Source: Metabacillus sp. FJAT-52054 (lineage in GTDB: Bacteria > Bacillota > Bacilli > Bacillales > Bacillaceae). From it: 64,000 bases of DNA. This document shows, piece by piece, positions 39,669 to 47,587 of the stretch; position 1 is the stretch's first letter, and each line of letters begins with the position of its first letter. The notes under the pieces were generated by a model. That model saw only the letters and a program-made list of their open reading frames with translations, was not told the DNA's origin and searched no databases. Position numbers and translations under genes: made by a program. Location: assembly GCF_037201815.1 (NCBI RefSeq), contig NZ_CP147407.1, positions 2,798,723 through 2,862,722 on the forward strand. Direction: 5' to 3'.

Positions 39669-40438
39669 TTTTTGGTCGATCCATTTATTCTGGCCGTTCG
39701 CTATACTTTATTAGCCGTTCTTGTCTATATTCTGGCCGTTGATCCTGGTTTTCTGGCCGTTCTCACGCCTTATCTGGCCGATCGATTTATTCTGTCCGTC
39801 CGCTATACTTTATTAGCCGTTCGCGTATGGATTCTGACCGTTGATCCGGGTTTTCTGGCCGTTCTCACACCGTTTCTGGCCAATCGAGTTATTCTGTCCG
39901 TCCGCTATACTTTATTAGCCGTTCGCTTATGGATTCTGGCCGTTGATCCGGGTTTTCTGGCCGTTCTTACACCGTTTCTGGCCGATCGAGTTATTCTGTC
40001 CGTCCGCTATACTTTATTAGCCGTTCACGTATGGATTCTGGCCGTTGATCCGGGTTTTCTGGCCGTTCTCATACCGTTTCTGGCCGATCGAGTTATTCTG
40101 TCCGTCCGTACCCTTTATCAGCCGTTCGAGTCTCGATTCTGGCCGATCGAGTTATTCTGGCCGTCAGCTATACTTTATTAGCCGTTCGTGTCTCGATTCT
40201 TGCCGTACATCCGGGTATTTTGGCCGTTCTTACACCGTTTCTGGCCGATCGAGTTATTCTGTCCGTCCGCTATACTTTATTAGCTGTTCGCGTATGGATT
40301 CTGGCCGTTGATCCGGGTTTTCTGGCTGTTCTCACACCGTTTCTGGCCAATCGATTTATTCTGTCCGTCCGCTACCCTTTATCAACCGTTCGAGTCTCGA
40401 TTCTGGCCGTTCCATTTATTCTGCCCAGTATATCCGAT
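39669..40438. repeat. Non-coding tandem array, 102-bp period with 18-21-bp subunits
   Basis: Units beginning TTCTGGCCGTTGATCC (or TTCTGACCGTTGATCC) start at 39730, 39832, 39934 and 40036, exactly 102 bp apart, and again at 40299 after a rearranged stretch. Each unit is five related subunits of 21, 21, 18, 21 and 21 bp built on TTCTGGCCGTTN. Because 102 is a multiple of 3, long plus-strand frames stay open, but they lack a ribosome site and start codon context. It occupies the whole space between the trxA terminator and uvrC. Confidence 0.88.
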
Positions 40439-40506
40439 TTTTTGGGCAGCTGGGCTTGGATTATAAATCCCCCGCCGTTTTACGCCCGGCCAATTTTAAA
40501 CATAAA

Positions 40507-40533
40507 AAAATCAGCCCCGGAAGAGGGCTGATT
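40507..40533 (-). terminator. Terminator after trxA
   Basis: AAATCAGCCC / GGGCTGATTT stem with 6-nt loop and TTTTTT on the minus strand. Confidence 0.92.
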
Positions 40534-40538
40534 TTTCA

Positions 40539-40853
40539 TTATGCGTGTTTGCTTAGCAATTCGGCTAGAGCTTCTTTCGGCTGGTAGCCAACCGCTTTGT
40601 CTACAACTTCGCCGTTTTTGAAAACAAGCAGTGTAGGAATACTCATTACGCCGTATTTGCCAGCTGTTTCTTGATTTTCATCAACGTCAAGTTTGACGAT
40701 TTTTACTTTGTCACCCATGTCTTGATCCAGTTCTTCAAGTACTGGGGCGATCATTTTGCAAGGTCCGCACCAAGGTGCCCAGAAATCTGCAAGAACGACG
40801 CCTTCTCCAGTTTCAGCAGAAAAGTTTTGATCCGTTACGTGTGAAATAGCCAT
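40539..40853 (-). CDS. trxA: Thioredoxin
   Basis: 104-aa thioredoxin, general dithiol reductant. The redox motif WCGPCK has Cys29 and Cys32, and the cis-proline is in MSIPTLLVF (about 73). AGGAGG ribosome site. It stands alone between a promoter (40891-40920) and a terminator. Confidence 0.98.
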   Translation of the reverse strand: MAISHVTDQNFSAETGEGVVLADFWAPWCGPCKMIAPVLEELDQDMGDKVKIVKLDVDENQETAGKYGVMSIPTLLVFKNGEVVDKAVGYQPKEALAELLSKHA

Positions 40854-40890
40854 CTTGTATTCCTCCTAAAATCTTAAAGAATATGCACTT

Positions 40891-40920
40891 AGTATAGCAC
40901 CTAACCTTTGAGTGTGCTAA
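40891..40920 (-). promoter_or_regulatory. Promoter of trxA
   Basis: Extended -10 TGCTATACT (hexamer TATACT at 40891-40896) with a -35 TTAGCA (40915-40920), 18-bp spacer. Confidence 0.6.
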
Positions 40921-41004
40921 GAATTTGCCTCGATGTCATTATTCCCATTTAAATATGGAAAAACACAAAAGTCTGATTAGCTTTGTAAAGCTCAGTTAAA
41001 CAGG

Positions 41005-41084
41005 CTGTTGATTTCCGCTGCAGCCGTTTGCTCCAATCAACAGGTGTTAAAAAACAACATCATGCTTTTACATAGCCTATAGTA
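41005..41084. repeat. Dispersed repeat, short form B
   Basis: 39-bp version (41005-41043): left end CTGTTGATTTCCGCTGCAGCCG joined to right end CTCCAATCAACAG. The downstream flank GGTGTTAAAAAACAACATCATGCTTTTACATAGCCT is shared with copy 1. It lies in the 350-bp gap between trxA and etfA, which otherwise holds only the promoter and terminator listed. Confidence 0.8.
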
Positions 41085-41156
41085 AAGGCCGTTTTCGTTT
41101 TAATGGGCGTTTTCTCAAAACCATTCTATTACAGGAATAGGGTCATTTCCTTAAAA

Positions 41157-41184
41157 AATCCCCCCGGAATCATCCGAGGGAATT
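41157..41184 (-). terminator. Terminator after etfA
   Basis: AATTCCCTCGG / CCGGGGGGATT stem with two G-T pairs, followed by TTTTTT on the minus strand. Confidence 0.8.
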
Positions 41185-41204
41185 TCATAATATTTCGTTT
41201 ATGA

Positions 41205-42185
41205 TTAAGAATGAACCTTCAATTTTTTAAACTCTTCCGTCAGCATCGGAATGACTTCGAATAGGTCTCCTACGATGCCGTAGTCAGCCACTTTAAAGAT
41301 GTTCGCTTCCGGATCCTTGTTAACGGCGACAATCACTTTAGAGTTGGACATTCCGGCTAAATGCTGAATGGCCCCGGATATTCCGCAAGCGATGTACAGA
41401 TCAGGTGTAACCACTTTTCCTGTCTGGCCGATTTGAAGGGAATAATCACAGTAATCTGCATCACATGCACCGCGGGATGCTCCTACTGCTCCGCCTAAAA
41501 CGTCAGCAAGCTCTTTAAGAGGGTTAAATCCATCCGTGCTTTTCACGCCTCTTCCTCCAGCGACAATCACTTTCGCCTCGGAAAGATCTACTCCTTCTGT
41601 TGCTTTACGGATGACATCTTTCACAATTGTACGCAAGTCTTTAATTTCAGCTGTTACGGAACGAACCTCTCCGCTTCTGGACTCATCCTTTTCAAGCGGT
41701 GCAATGTTATTAGGACGAATGGAAGCAAAAATGATTCCTTCTGTTACGATTACTTTTTCGAAGGCCTTACCGGAGTAAATCGGACGGGTGAAGACGATAT
41801 TGCCTCCTGCTTCTTCTACACCTGTAGCATCAGATACTAATCCTAAGTTTAGTTTAGCAGCAATTTTAGGAGATAAGTCCTTTCCTAAAGCCGTATGGCC
41901 AAACACCATTCCTTCTGGTTTTTCTTCCTCCACAACAGCCATAAGAGCTTGTGAATAGCCGTCAGGTGTATAAGCAGCAAGCTTTTCATCTTCTACGGTT
42001 ACAACGCGGTCTGCTCCATATTGAATCATTTCTTCCGCAAGAGCGGAAACCTGGTCGCCAATTAAAACGGCTACAATTTCTCCGCCCTCCGAAACAACTT
42101 TACCCGCTGCGATTGCTTCAAATGAAACATTTCGCAGTGATTGATCCCGAACTTCTCCCAATACAAGAACTTTTCTTGCCATCAT
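41205..42185 (-). CDS. etfA: Electron-transfer flavoprotein alpha subunit
   Basis: 326-aa alpha subunit of ETF, which passes electrons from acyl-CoA dehydrogenases toward the quinone pool. The C-terminal FAD-binding domain is recognisable from VIVAGGRGVKS, GASRGACDADY (about 240), QIGQTGKVVTPDLYIACGISGAIQH (about 252-276) and VAVNKDPEANIFKVADYGIVGD. It follows etfB in one unit. Confidence 0.97.
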   Translation of the reverse strand: MMARKVLVLGEVRDQSLRNVSFEAIAAGKVVSEGGEIVAVLIGDQVSALAEEMIQYGADRVVTVEDEKLAAYTPDGYSQALMAVVEEEKPEGMVFGHTALGKDLSPKIAAKLNLGLVSDATGVEEAGGNIVFTRPIYSGKAFEKVIVTEGIIFASIRPNNIAPLEKDESRSGEVRSVTAEIKDLRTIVKDVIRKATEGVDLSEAKVIVAGGRGVKSTDGFNPLKELADVLGGAVGASRGACDADYCDYSLQIGQTGKVVTPDLYIACGISGAIQHLAGMSNSKVIVAVNKDPEANIFKVADYGIVGDLFEVIPMLTEEFKKLKVHS

Positions 42186-42248
42186 TATTTCCCCCTATTT
42201 CTCCGGATTCCCGAACATGCTATAGCCAACAAGCGTTTGATACAGTGA

Positions 42249-43022
42249 TTATACGACTTTTGCTTCGTTTCTTAACAGGCTGACAAGCTCTTTTACCTGT
42301 GCATCCAATTCTCCCTGAAGGATTTTCCCAGCTTCCTTCTTGGCAGGCATATAAATTTCAATGGTTTTTGTTTTTGGCTCTACATCGTCTTCTTCAAGAT
42401 CCAGGTCATCCAGTTCAAGCTCATCCAGCGGCTTTTTCTTCGCTTTCATGATTCCCGGCAATGAAGGATAGCGTGGTTCATTCAGTCCTTGCTGCGCTGT
42501 AATAAGAAGCGGAAGGGAGGTTTCGATAATTTCCGAATCTCCTTCAACGTCTCTAGTGACTGTTGCTTTGCGGCCTTGGATTTCAAGTTTTGTGATTGTC
42601 GTAACGTAAGGAATATCCAGAAGCTCTGCAAGGCGCGGCCCAACCTGACCAGACCCGCCGTCGATCGCAACGTTTCCGCCAAGGATCAAGTCTGCATCTT
42701 TATCCTTTAAAAACTCAGAAAGGATTTTTGCAGATGTAAACTGATCGCCGTCTTCCAGGTCATCTTCCGTATTGACTAAAACTGCTTTATCGCAGCCCAT
42801 TGCAAGAGCGGTGCGCAATTCTTTTTCTGCTTCTTCGCCGCCGATTGTGACAACAGTCACTTCTCCGCCTTCAGCATCCCTGATCTGAATGGCTTCTTCA
42901 ATCGCATATTCATCATAAGGATTGATGATAAATTCGGCTCCATCCTCTTGAATTCTTCCGCTGCTGATGGAAATTTTCTCTTCCGTATCAAACGTGCGCT
43001 TCATGATTACAAAAATATTCAT
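42249..43022 (-). CDS. etfB: Electron-transfer flavoprotein beta subunit
   Basis: 257-aa beta subunit of ETF, binding AMP/FAD together with EtfA. Typical stretches are INPYDEYAIEEAIQI (about 35-49), LGGNVAIDGGSGQVGP and the recognition-loop region PRYPSLPGIMKAKKKP (about 184-199). An internal promoter with a cre lies immediately upstream (43062-43105), so etfBA may be expressed separately from fadB. Confidence 0.97.
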   Translation of the reverse strand: MNIFVIMKRTFDTEEKISISSGRIQEDGAEFIINPYDEYAIEEAIQIRDAEGGEVTVVTIGGEEAEKELRTALAMGCDKAVLVNTEDDLEDGDQFTSAKILSEFLKDKDADLILGGNVAIDGGSGQVGPRLAELLDIPYVTTITKLEIQGRKATVTRDVEGDSEIIETSLPLLITAQQGLNEPRYPSLPGIMKAKKKPLDELELDDLDLEEDDVEPKTKTIEIYMPAKKEAGKILQGELDAQVKELVSLLRNEAKVV

Positions 43023-43061
43023 TTCTCCATCCCCCTGTTTCGCATATCATTCCGTTTTATT

Positions 43062-43105
43062 TGTATACGCTTCCATTATATAGCCGGGGAATTCCCCCCG
43101 TCCAA
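43062..43105 (-). promoter_or_regulatory. Internal promoter before etfB with cre site
   Basis: Minus-strand -35 TTGGAC (43100-43105), 17-bp spacer and -10 TATATA (43077-43082). ATGGAAGCGTATACA (43062-43076) directly follows and matches the cre consensus WTGNAANCGNWNNCW fully, a position suited to repression. Confidence 0.68.
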
Positions 43106-43879
43106 CTATTCCCCTTTAAATTGAGGAGTGCGTTTCTCAAGAAAAGCCTGAATTCCTTCTTTTGCATCCTGTTTATCAAAAACTTCTCCAAAAAGAACGG
43201 CTTCTCTTTCCATTCCTCTGTGGAAGTCTGCTGACTTTCCAAAGCTTAGAAGCTCAAGGACCGCTTTGATTGTATTCGGACTTTTAGAAGCCATTTTTAA
43301 AGCGAGCTGTTTTGCTTCATGAAGAAGTATTTCATCCGGAACCGCATTGGTTGCAAGTCCAAGCTTCGCTGCTTCCGCCCCGCTGATCGGTTCGCTTGTC
43401 GCCATCAATTCCAGTGCTTTTGCCTGGCCAATGTAGCGCGGCAGACGCTGTGTACCGCCAAAACCAGGCACCAGCCCAAGCTGCAGCTCCGGCAGACCAA
43501 GCTTAGCATTTTCTGTCACTAAACGAATATGGCAGGACATTGCAAGTTCAAGGCCGCCTCCCAATGCTGCTCCATGAATGGCTGCAATGACCGGCTTGCT
43601 GAAGCTTTCTATTCTTTCAAACAGCTGCTGGCCCTTTGCTGCAAGCTTTGAAAATTCGGCTCCAGACGCAACAGTGGTGAATTCTTTAATATCAGCTCCT
43701 GCAGAGAAAAATTTCCCTTCGCCGTACAGCAATATGACACGGATGGAAGGATCGTGTTCCGCTTCTTCTATGAATCCTGCTAATTCCTCAAGAACGTAGG
43801 AACCTAATGCATTTGCAGGGGGATTATCAATTTTAACCGAAGCTACAAATTGTTCTTTTTGAATCGTTAAGTATCCCAC
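43106..43879 (-). CDS. fadB: Enoyl-CoA hydratase
   Basis: 257-aa crotonase-family enzyme hydrating trans-2-enoyl-CoA in fatty-acid beta-oxidation. The oxyanion-hole segments are FSAGADIKEF (about 59-68) and HGAALGGGLELAMSCHIR (about 102-119). Catalytic glutamates fall in GLPELQLGLVPGFGGTQRL (about 128-146). It is called ysiB in older B. subtilis nomenclature. It lies 22 bp downstream of fadR in the same unit. Confidence 0.92.
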   Translation of the reverse strand: MGYLTIQKEQFVASVKIDNPPANALGSYVLEELAGFIEEAEHDPSIRVILLYGEGKFFSAGADIKEFTTVASGAEFSKLAAKGQQLFERIESFSKPVIAAIHGAALGGGLELAMSCHIRLVTENAKLGLPELQLGLVPGFGGTQRLPRYIGQAKALELMATSEPISGAEAAKLGLATNAVPDEILLHEAKQLALKMASKSPNTIKAVLELLSFGKSADFHRGMEREAVLFGEVFDKQDAKEGIQAFLEKRTPQFKGE

Positions 43880-43901
43880 TGTTCACCCTCCTGAAAATGG
43901 T

Positions 43902-44489
43902 TTATTGACTGTTCCCAAAGCCGCGGACAATCATATGATGAACCTGTCCGGCCAGAGCCACCAGGTCATACTTTTCTTCATTCATTACCCATGTGGTGAC
44001 AATTTCATCAATTGTACCGAAAATCATTTGCCTTGCAAGGCGCAGGTTCAGGTCTTCCCTGAATTCACCGGTGTCGATCCCTGTTTGAATAATAGAATCC
44101 AATACATTCAAGTATCCCTTAAGCACTTCATTAATCCTGAGCCTGAGATCTTTATTGGATTGTCTCAATTCAAGCTGCGTGACGATTGCAAGATGATGAT
44201 CATCTGAAAGGAGAGAAAAATGCTTTTCAATCAGAACGTAAAGCTTATCTGCAGCTTTCGTTCTTCCGGAAGTTTCTCCTTCAATCTTTTCAATAAAGAG
44301 CCCCATTTTCTCCTGGAACAATGAAACGAGGATATCTTCTTTATTTTTGAAGTATAAATAGATGGTTCCATCTGCTACACCGGCTTGCTTGGCAATCTTT
44401 GAAACCTGTGCCTGATGGTATCCATTCTCAGCAATTACAATAACTGCCGCATCAATAATCTGTTTGTATTTCGGTTTGTTTTGTTTCAC
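43902..44489 (-). CDS. fadR: FadR, TetR-family repressor of fatty-acid degradation
   Basis: 195-aa TetR regulator. The N-terminal helix-turn-helix is at about residues 8-55 (IAENGYHQAQVSKIAKQAGVADGTIYLYFKNKEDIL), and the C-terminal ligand domain would bind long-chain acyl-CoA. The start is GTG with AAGGAAGG upstream. An almost consensus FadR operator lies 23-40 bp upstream of its own start, so autoregulation is likely. It is called ysiA in B. subtilis. Confidence 0.94.
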   Translation of the reverse strand: MKQNKPKYKQIIDAAVIVIAENGYHQAQVSKIAKQAGVADGTIYLYFKNKEDILVSLFQEKMGLFIEKIEGETSGRTKAADKLYVLIEKHFSLLSDDHHLAIVTQLELRQSNKDLRLRINEVLKGYLNVLDSIIQTGIDTGEFREDLNLRLARQMIFGTIDEIVTTWVMNEEKYDLVALAGQVHHMIVRGFGNSQ

Positions 44490-44511
44490 TGGACTACCTT
44501 CCTTTTTGAAA

Positions 44512-44565
44512 TGAATGAATCATCATTCATATTTTCATAATAGTAAATTGGCCAGGATGTGTCAA
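44512..44565 (-). promoter_or_regulatory. fadR promoter and FadR operator
   Basis: Minus-strand consensus -35 TTGACA (44560-44565), 17-bp spacer and -10 TATTAT (44537-44542). TGAATGA-ATCA-TCATTCA (44512-44529) is a perfect 7-bp inverted repeat at about +1 to +18 and matches the FadR consensus TGAATGAMTANTCATTCA with one difference. Confidence 0.85.
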
Positions 44566-44587
44566 GCGAAAACCACTATTTTAAAAA

Positions 44588-44618
44588 GGGGAAATTTCCT
44601 GATGGGAGAAATCCCCCC
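44588..44618 (-). terminator. Terminator between lcfA and fadR
   Basis: GGGGGGATTTC / GAAATTTCCCC stem (two G-T pairs) followed by TTTTT on the minus strand, 9 bp after the lcfA stop. It separates lcfA from the fadR promoter. Confidence 0.75.
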
Positions 44619-44626
44619 TGCCTGCG

Positions 44627-46315
44627 TTAATTGGCGTTTTTCAGCTTTTCCTTTTCTTCATCTATAAGTGCTCTTCTTAAAATTTTCCCAACGGCAGTCT
44701 TAGGGAGCTCACTTCTGAATTCGTAAATTCTCGGAACCTTGTAGGCCGCCAAATGCTGTCGGGCAAAAACATTCAGTTCTTCCTCCGAGATTTTCACGCC
44801 TTCCTTAGGGACCACATATGCTTTCACGGTTTCCCCTCTGTAAGGATCCGGCACCCCGGCGACCACTACTTCCTGTATTTTATCATATTCATAGAGAATT
44901 TCTTCAACCTCACGCGGATAAATATTGTATCCTCCGGCAATGATCATATCCTTCTTGCGGTCAACTACATAAAAATACCCTTCTTCATCCATGTACCCGA
45001 TATCACCTGTAAACAGCCAGCCATCCTTCATTACAGCCTCTGTTTCCTCCGGTTTCCCCCAATAGCCCTTCATAACCTGAGGACCGCGGACGATCAATTC
45101 CCCTTTTTCACCCGGCTCGGCCTGGCTTCCTGTTTCCTGGGATAAAATCATAGCGTCAGTATTCGGCCAAGGTACACCGATGCTGCCTTTCTTTCTTCTT
45201 CCCCATAGAAAGTTGGAATGGGTAACAGGAGATGCTTCTGACAGGCCATATCCTTCCACAAGCTTGCCTCCGGTTTCCTTTTCGAACCTTTCCTGTATTT
45301 CTACAGGAAGGGGAGCCGAACCGCTAATGCAGCTCTGTACAGAGGATAAATCGTATTTTTTCAGATCAGGATGATTAAGCAGGGCAATATAGATGGTAGG
45401 TGCTCCAGGGAATAATGTAGGCTTTTCCTTATGAATGGTTTTCAATGTATCCCCTGCATCAAATTTAGGAAGGAGAATCATCGTATAACCCTCTGTAACG
45501 GAAAGGTGCATAACGGCCGTCATCCCATACACGTGGAAAAATGGAAGCAGCCCGAGTACCTTTTCTTCTCCGCGGCGGCAATTGTACATCCAGGCCGAGC
45601 ACATTACGGTATTCGCTGCTATATTTTTATGGGTAAGCATAACCCCTTTCGGAAAACCGGTCGTTCCTCCTGTATATTGAAGCAGCGCGATATCTTCAAC
45701 TGGATCCGTCTCAACCTTTGAGAACACAGCTTGAGATTCTTTTATAATCTTAGAAAATAAATGCGTTGTTCCTCCATGGGAAACATCTACCTTAACTTTT
45801 GACTGTTTGCGCTGAACAATCGGATACAAAAGATTTTTCGGAAATGGCAGATAGTCTTGAATCTTTGTGACAATGACATGTTTTAATTTTGTTAACGCTT
45901 TCACTTTAGACACTCTCGGGAAAAGCAAATCCAGCGTTATGATGTATTCCGCCCCGCTATCGTTCAGCTGGTATTCAATTTCCCGTTCGGTATAGAGCGG
46001 ATTCGTGGAGACGACCACTCCCCCTGCCATCAGTACACCGTAATAAGAAATGACCCCCTGAGGACAATTAGGCAGCATGATCGCTGCACGGTCGCCCTTT
46101 TGCAGCCCAAGACCTTGTAGATATCCTGCTAATTTTTTGGCTTCATTCAGCAATACGGAGTAAGTGAGTGTTTTCCCAAGGAAATTAATCGCCTTTTTTT
46201 CCGGAAACTCCCCTGCCGTTTCTTCTAAATAGGTTTGAAGCGTTTTGGGCTCAAAGCTTAACGCCGGCGGAATTTCCGCGGGATACTGATCGAGCCATGG
46301 TCTGATTAAATCCAT
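44627..46315 (-). CDS. lcfA: Long-chain acyl-CoA synthetase
   Basis: 562-aa AMP-forming ligase that activates long-chain fatty acids. The ATP-binding P-loop is YTGGTTGFPKGVMLTHKN (about 215-232). Further motifs are GYGLSEASPV (about 356), GWLFTGDIGYMDEEGYF (about 430) and the C-terminal KTAVGKILRR with the adenylation lysine (about 543). A -10 TATAAT lies about 35 bp upstream; no FadR box was seen there. Confidence 0.96.
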   Translation of the reverse strand: MDLIRPWLDQYPAEIPPALSFEPKTLQTYLEETAGEFPEKKAINFLGKTLTYSVLLNEAKKLAGYLQGLGLQKGDRAAIMLPNCPQGVISYYGVLMAGGVVVSTNPLYTEREIEYQLNDSGAEYIITLDLLFPRVSKVKALTKLKHVIVTKIQDYLPFPKNLLYPIVQRKQSKVKVDVSHGGTTHLFSKIIKESQAVFSKVETDPVEDIALLQYTGGTTGFPKGVMLTHKNIAANTVMCSAWMYNCRRGEEKVLGLLPFFHVYGMTAVMHLSVTEGYTMILLPKFDAGDTLKTIHKEKPTLFPGAPTIYIALLNHPDLKKYDLSSVQSCISGSAPLPVEIQERFEKETGGKLVEGYGLSEASPVTHSNFLWGRRKKGSIGVPWPNTDAMILSQETGSQAEPGEKGELIVRGPQVMKGYWGKPEETEAVMKDGWLFTGDIGYMDEEGYFYVVDRKKDMIIAGGYNIYPREVEEILYEYDKIQEVVVAGVPDPYRGETVKAYVVPKEGVKISEEELNVFARQHLAAYKVPRIYEFRSELPKTAVGKILRRALIDEEKEKLKNAN

Positions 46316-46447
46316 ATCTATTACCCCCCTTATGACTTTCGGCTTACGCCTTTATTATAACAGTATATTCAGACTTTTAAATAAATTATCTGAACCGCCT
46401 AATTGCTCTTTCCTAAGTAAGGGGGCTGGAATTGAAATAGGATGTTT

Positions 46448-46948
46448 TTAAAGCCGCGGCTGAATGCCCATCTCCATCCAATCTTCTTTTGCGGGCCCAT
46501 AAATCCATGCCGGCTTTAATCCCGCCTGGCGCATAAGAACGGTCGCTTGTCCGCGATGATGAACAATGTGTTTAATCAGCCCCATCAGAATCGAAGCATT
46601 TGATTCTTGTCTTCCAAAGGCTTTCTGCACTTGTCTGAGTGTTTCATCCTTCCATTGTTCCTGAATGACTCTAGCTGCCTCAGCACTTACATCCTTGAAG
46701 GCTGCTGCTATTTCCTGTGCAGACGATGGCACATTTTCCTCAGTTCCGATACGGTCAATCTCCAGTCCGAACTCGGCTAAATAATCTGGAATATTCACCG
46801 TGAAGTGCCAGACAATGCTTCCTAATGTACGCCCTTCCGGATACACTTGCTGTTTCAATGAATCATCTGTCAAACCATCCATTAGCTTTTGAGTTAATCC
46901 TGCTTCCTTTTTCCATTCAGCAATAAAATCTGCAACGGTTATATACAT
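46448..46948 (-). CDS. DinB-family putative metal-dependent protein
   Basis: 166-aa four-helix-bundle protein of the DinB/YfiT superfamily. The expected histidine triad is present: WHF (about residue 48) and HIVHHRGQ (about 128-132). The family includes thiol-dependent transferases (bacillithiol-related) and DNA-damage-inducible proteins. The exact role here is unknown. It stands between lcfA and the yshE unit and is not part of the fad operon. Confidence 0.8.
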   Translation of the reverse strand: MYITVADFIAEWKKEAGLTQKLMDGLTDDSLKQQVYPEGRTLGSIVWHFTVNIPDYLAEFGLEIDRIGTEENVPSSAQEIAAAFKDVSAEAARVIQEQWKDETLRQVQKAFGRQESNASILMGLIKHIVHHRGQATVLMRQAGLKPAWIYGPAKEDWMEMGIQPRL

Positions 46949-47036
46949 TCACTGCTCCTCCTTGCATTTTTAAATCTCTTCATCTCCATTATAGAACACT
47001 CGTTTGTTTCATTCCATCTCCTGAAGAATTAAAAAA

Positions 47037-47060
47037 AGGACTCTCGTATGAGAATCCTTT
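47037..47060 (-). terminator. Terminator of the polX-mutS2-yshE unit
   Basis: AAAAGGATTCTC / GAGAGTCCTTTT hairpin with a 4-nt loop, followed on the minus strand by TTTT. Confidence 0.85.
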
Positions 47061-47070
47061 TCCAATCGGA

Positions 47071-47154
47071 TTAAGTCCAAAAAAATAGATAAAGCAAACC
47101 AATTACTAAAAACAATCCGCAAACAGCCATCAGCACTTTTGCTAAAGTCTCCAT
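47071..47154 (-). CDS. 27-aa membrane peptide downstream of yshE
   Basis: Short ORF missed by length-filtered gene finding. It starts METLAKVLMAVCGLF and ends LYLFFWT. About 20 consecutive residues are hydrophobic, so it should be a single membrane helix. AAGGGG, which overlaps the yshE stop, gives a ribosome site 8 bases before its ATG. It is 10 bp downstream of yshE, inside the same transcript and just before the terminator. Position, coupling and composition support a real gene. I do not recognise a family. Confidence 0.6.
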   Translation of the reverse strand: METLAKVLMAVCGLFLVIGLLYLFFWT

Positions 47155-47164
47155 TTCATACCCC

Positions 47165-47569
47165 TTAAATGTTTGATCCAATGACGTAGGATAGCCCCAC
47201 TGAGATGACCATTGAAATGAATCCTACTGCACGGTTGTCTTTTTCAATTTCTTCATCAATCCGGAATTTTGGTGTTAAAAACTCATAAATAAAATAACCG
47301 AGCAGCAATAGAAAGAAGCCGTAGCAGCCCCAGCCAATCATCTCAAAAAGCGAGTTATGCTGTTCAATGGAAAAACGAAAGATATTGGCGATCCCGAAAA
47401 TTTTTCCGCCGGTTGTCATGGCCACTGCAAGGTTTCCCTTTTGAATTTCGTCCCAATTTTTATATTTGGTTACAAGTTCAAAGATACTCATGAACACGAC
47501 CATACATAAAACAACAACACTGTAATAGGCAGCAGTCTGGACCAGTTCATTTTCCCAGAAAGGATTCAT
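47165..47569 (-). CDS. yshE: YshE, DUF350-type membrane protein
   Basis: 134-aa integral membrane protein with four predicted helices (about residues 12-32, 48-63, 74-96, 112-130), the DUF350 architecture. Function unknown. It lies 18 bp downstream of mutS2, as in B. subtilis. Confidence 0.88.
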   Translation of the reverse strand: MNPFWENELVQTAAYYSVVVLCMVVFMSIFELVTKYKNWDEIQKGNLAVAMTTGGKIFGIANIFRFSIEQHNSLFEMIGWGCYGFFLLLLGYFIYEFLTPKFRIDEEIEKDNRAVGFISMVISVGLSYVIGSNI

Positions 47570-47587
47570 CTGGCTGTTTACCTCCCC

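Noticed and set aside
39669..40438. CRISPR array
   Set aside because: Subunits are contiguous and mutually similar; there are no unique spacers and no cas genes nearby.
39672..40531. Long plus-strand open frames with a 34-residue repeat across the array (ILAVDPGFLAVLTPFLAD...)
   Set aside because: They stay open only because the 102-bp period is a multiple of three. No ribosome site, no conventional start, two different frames are open at once, and the frame is broken at the rearranged end.
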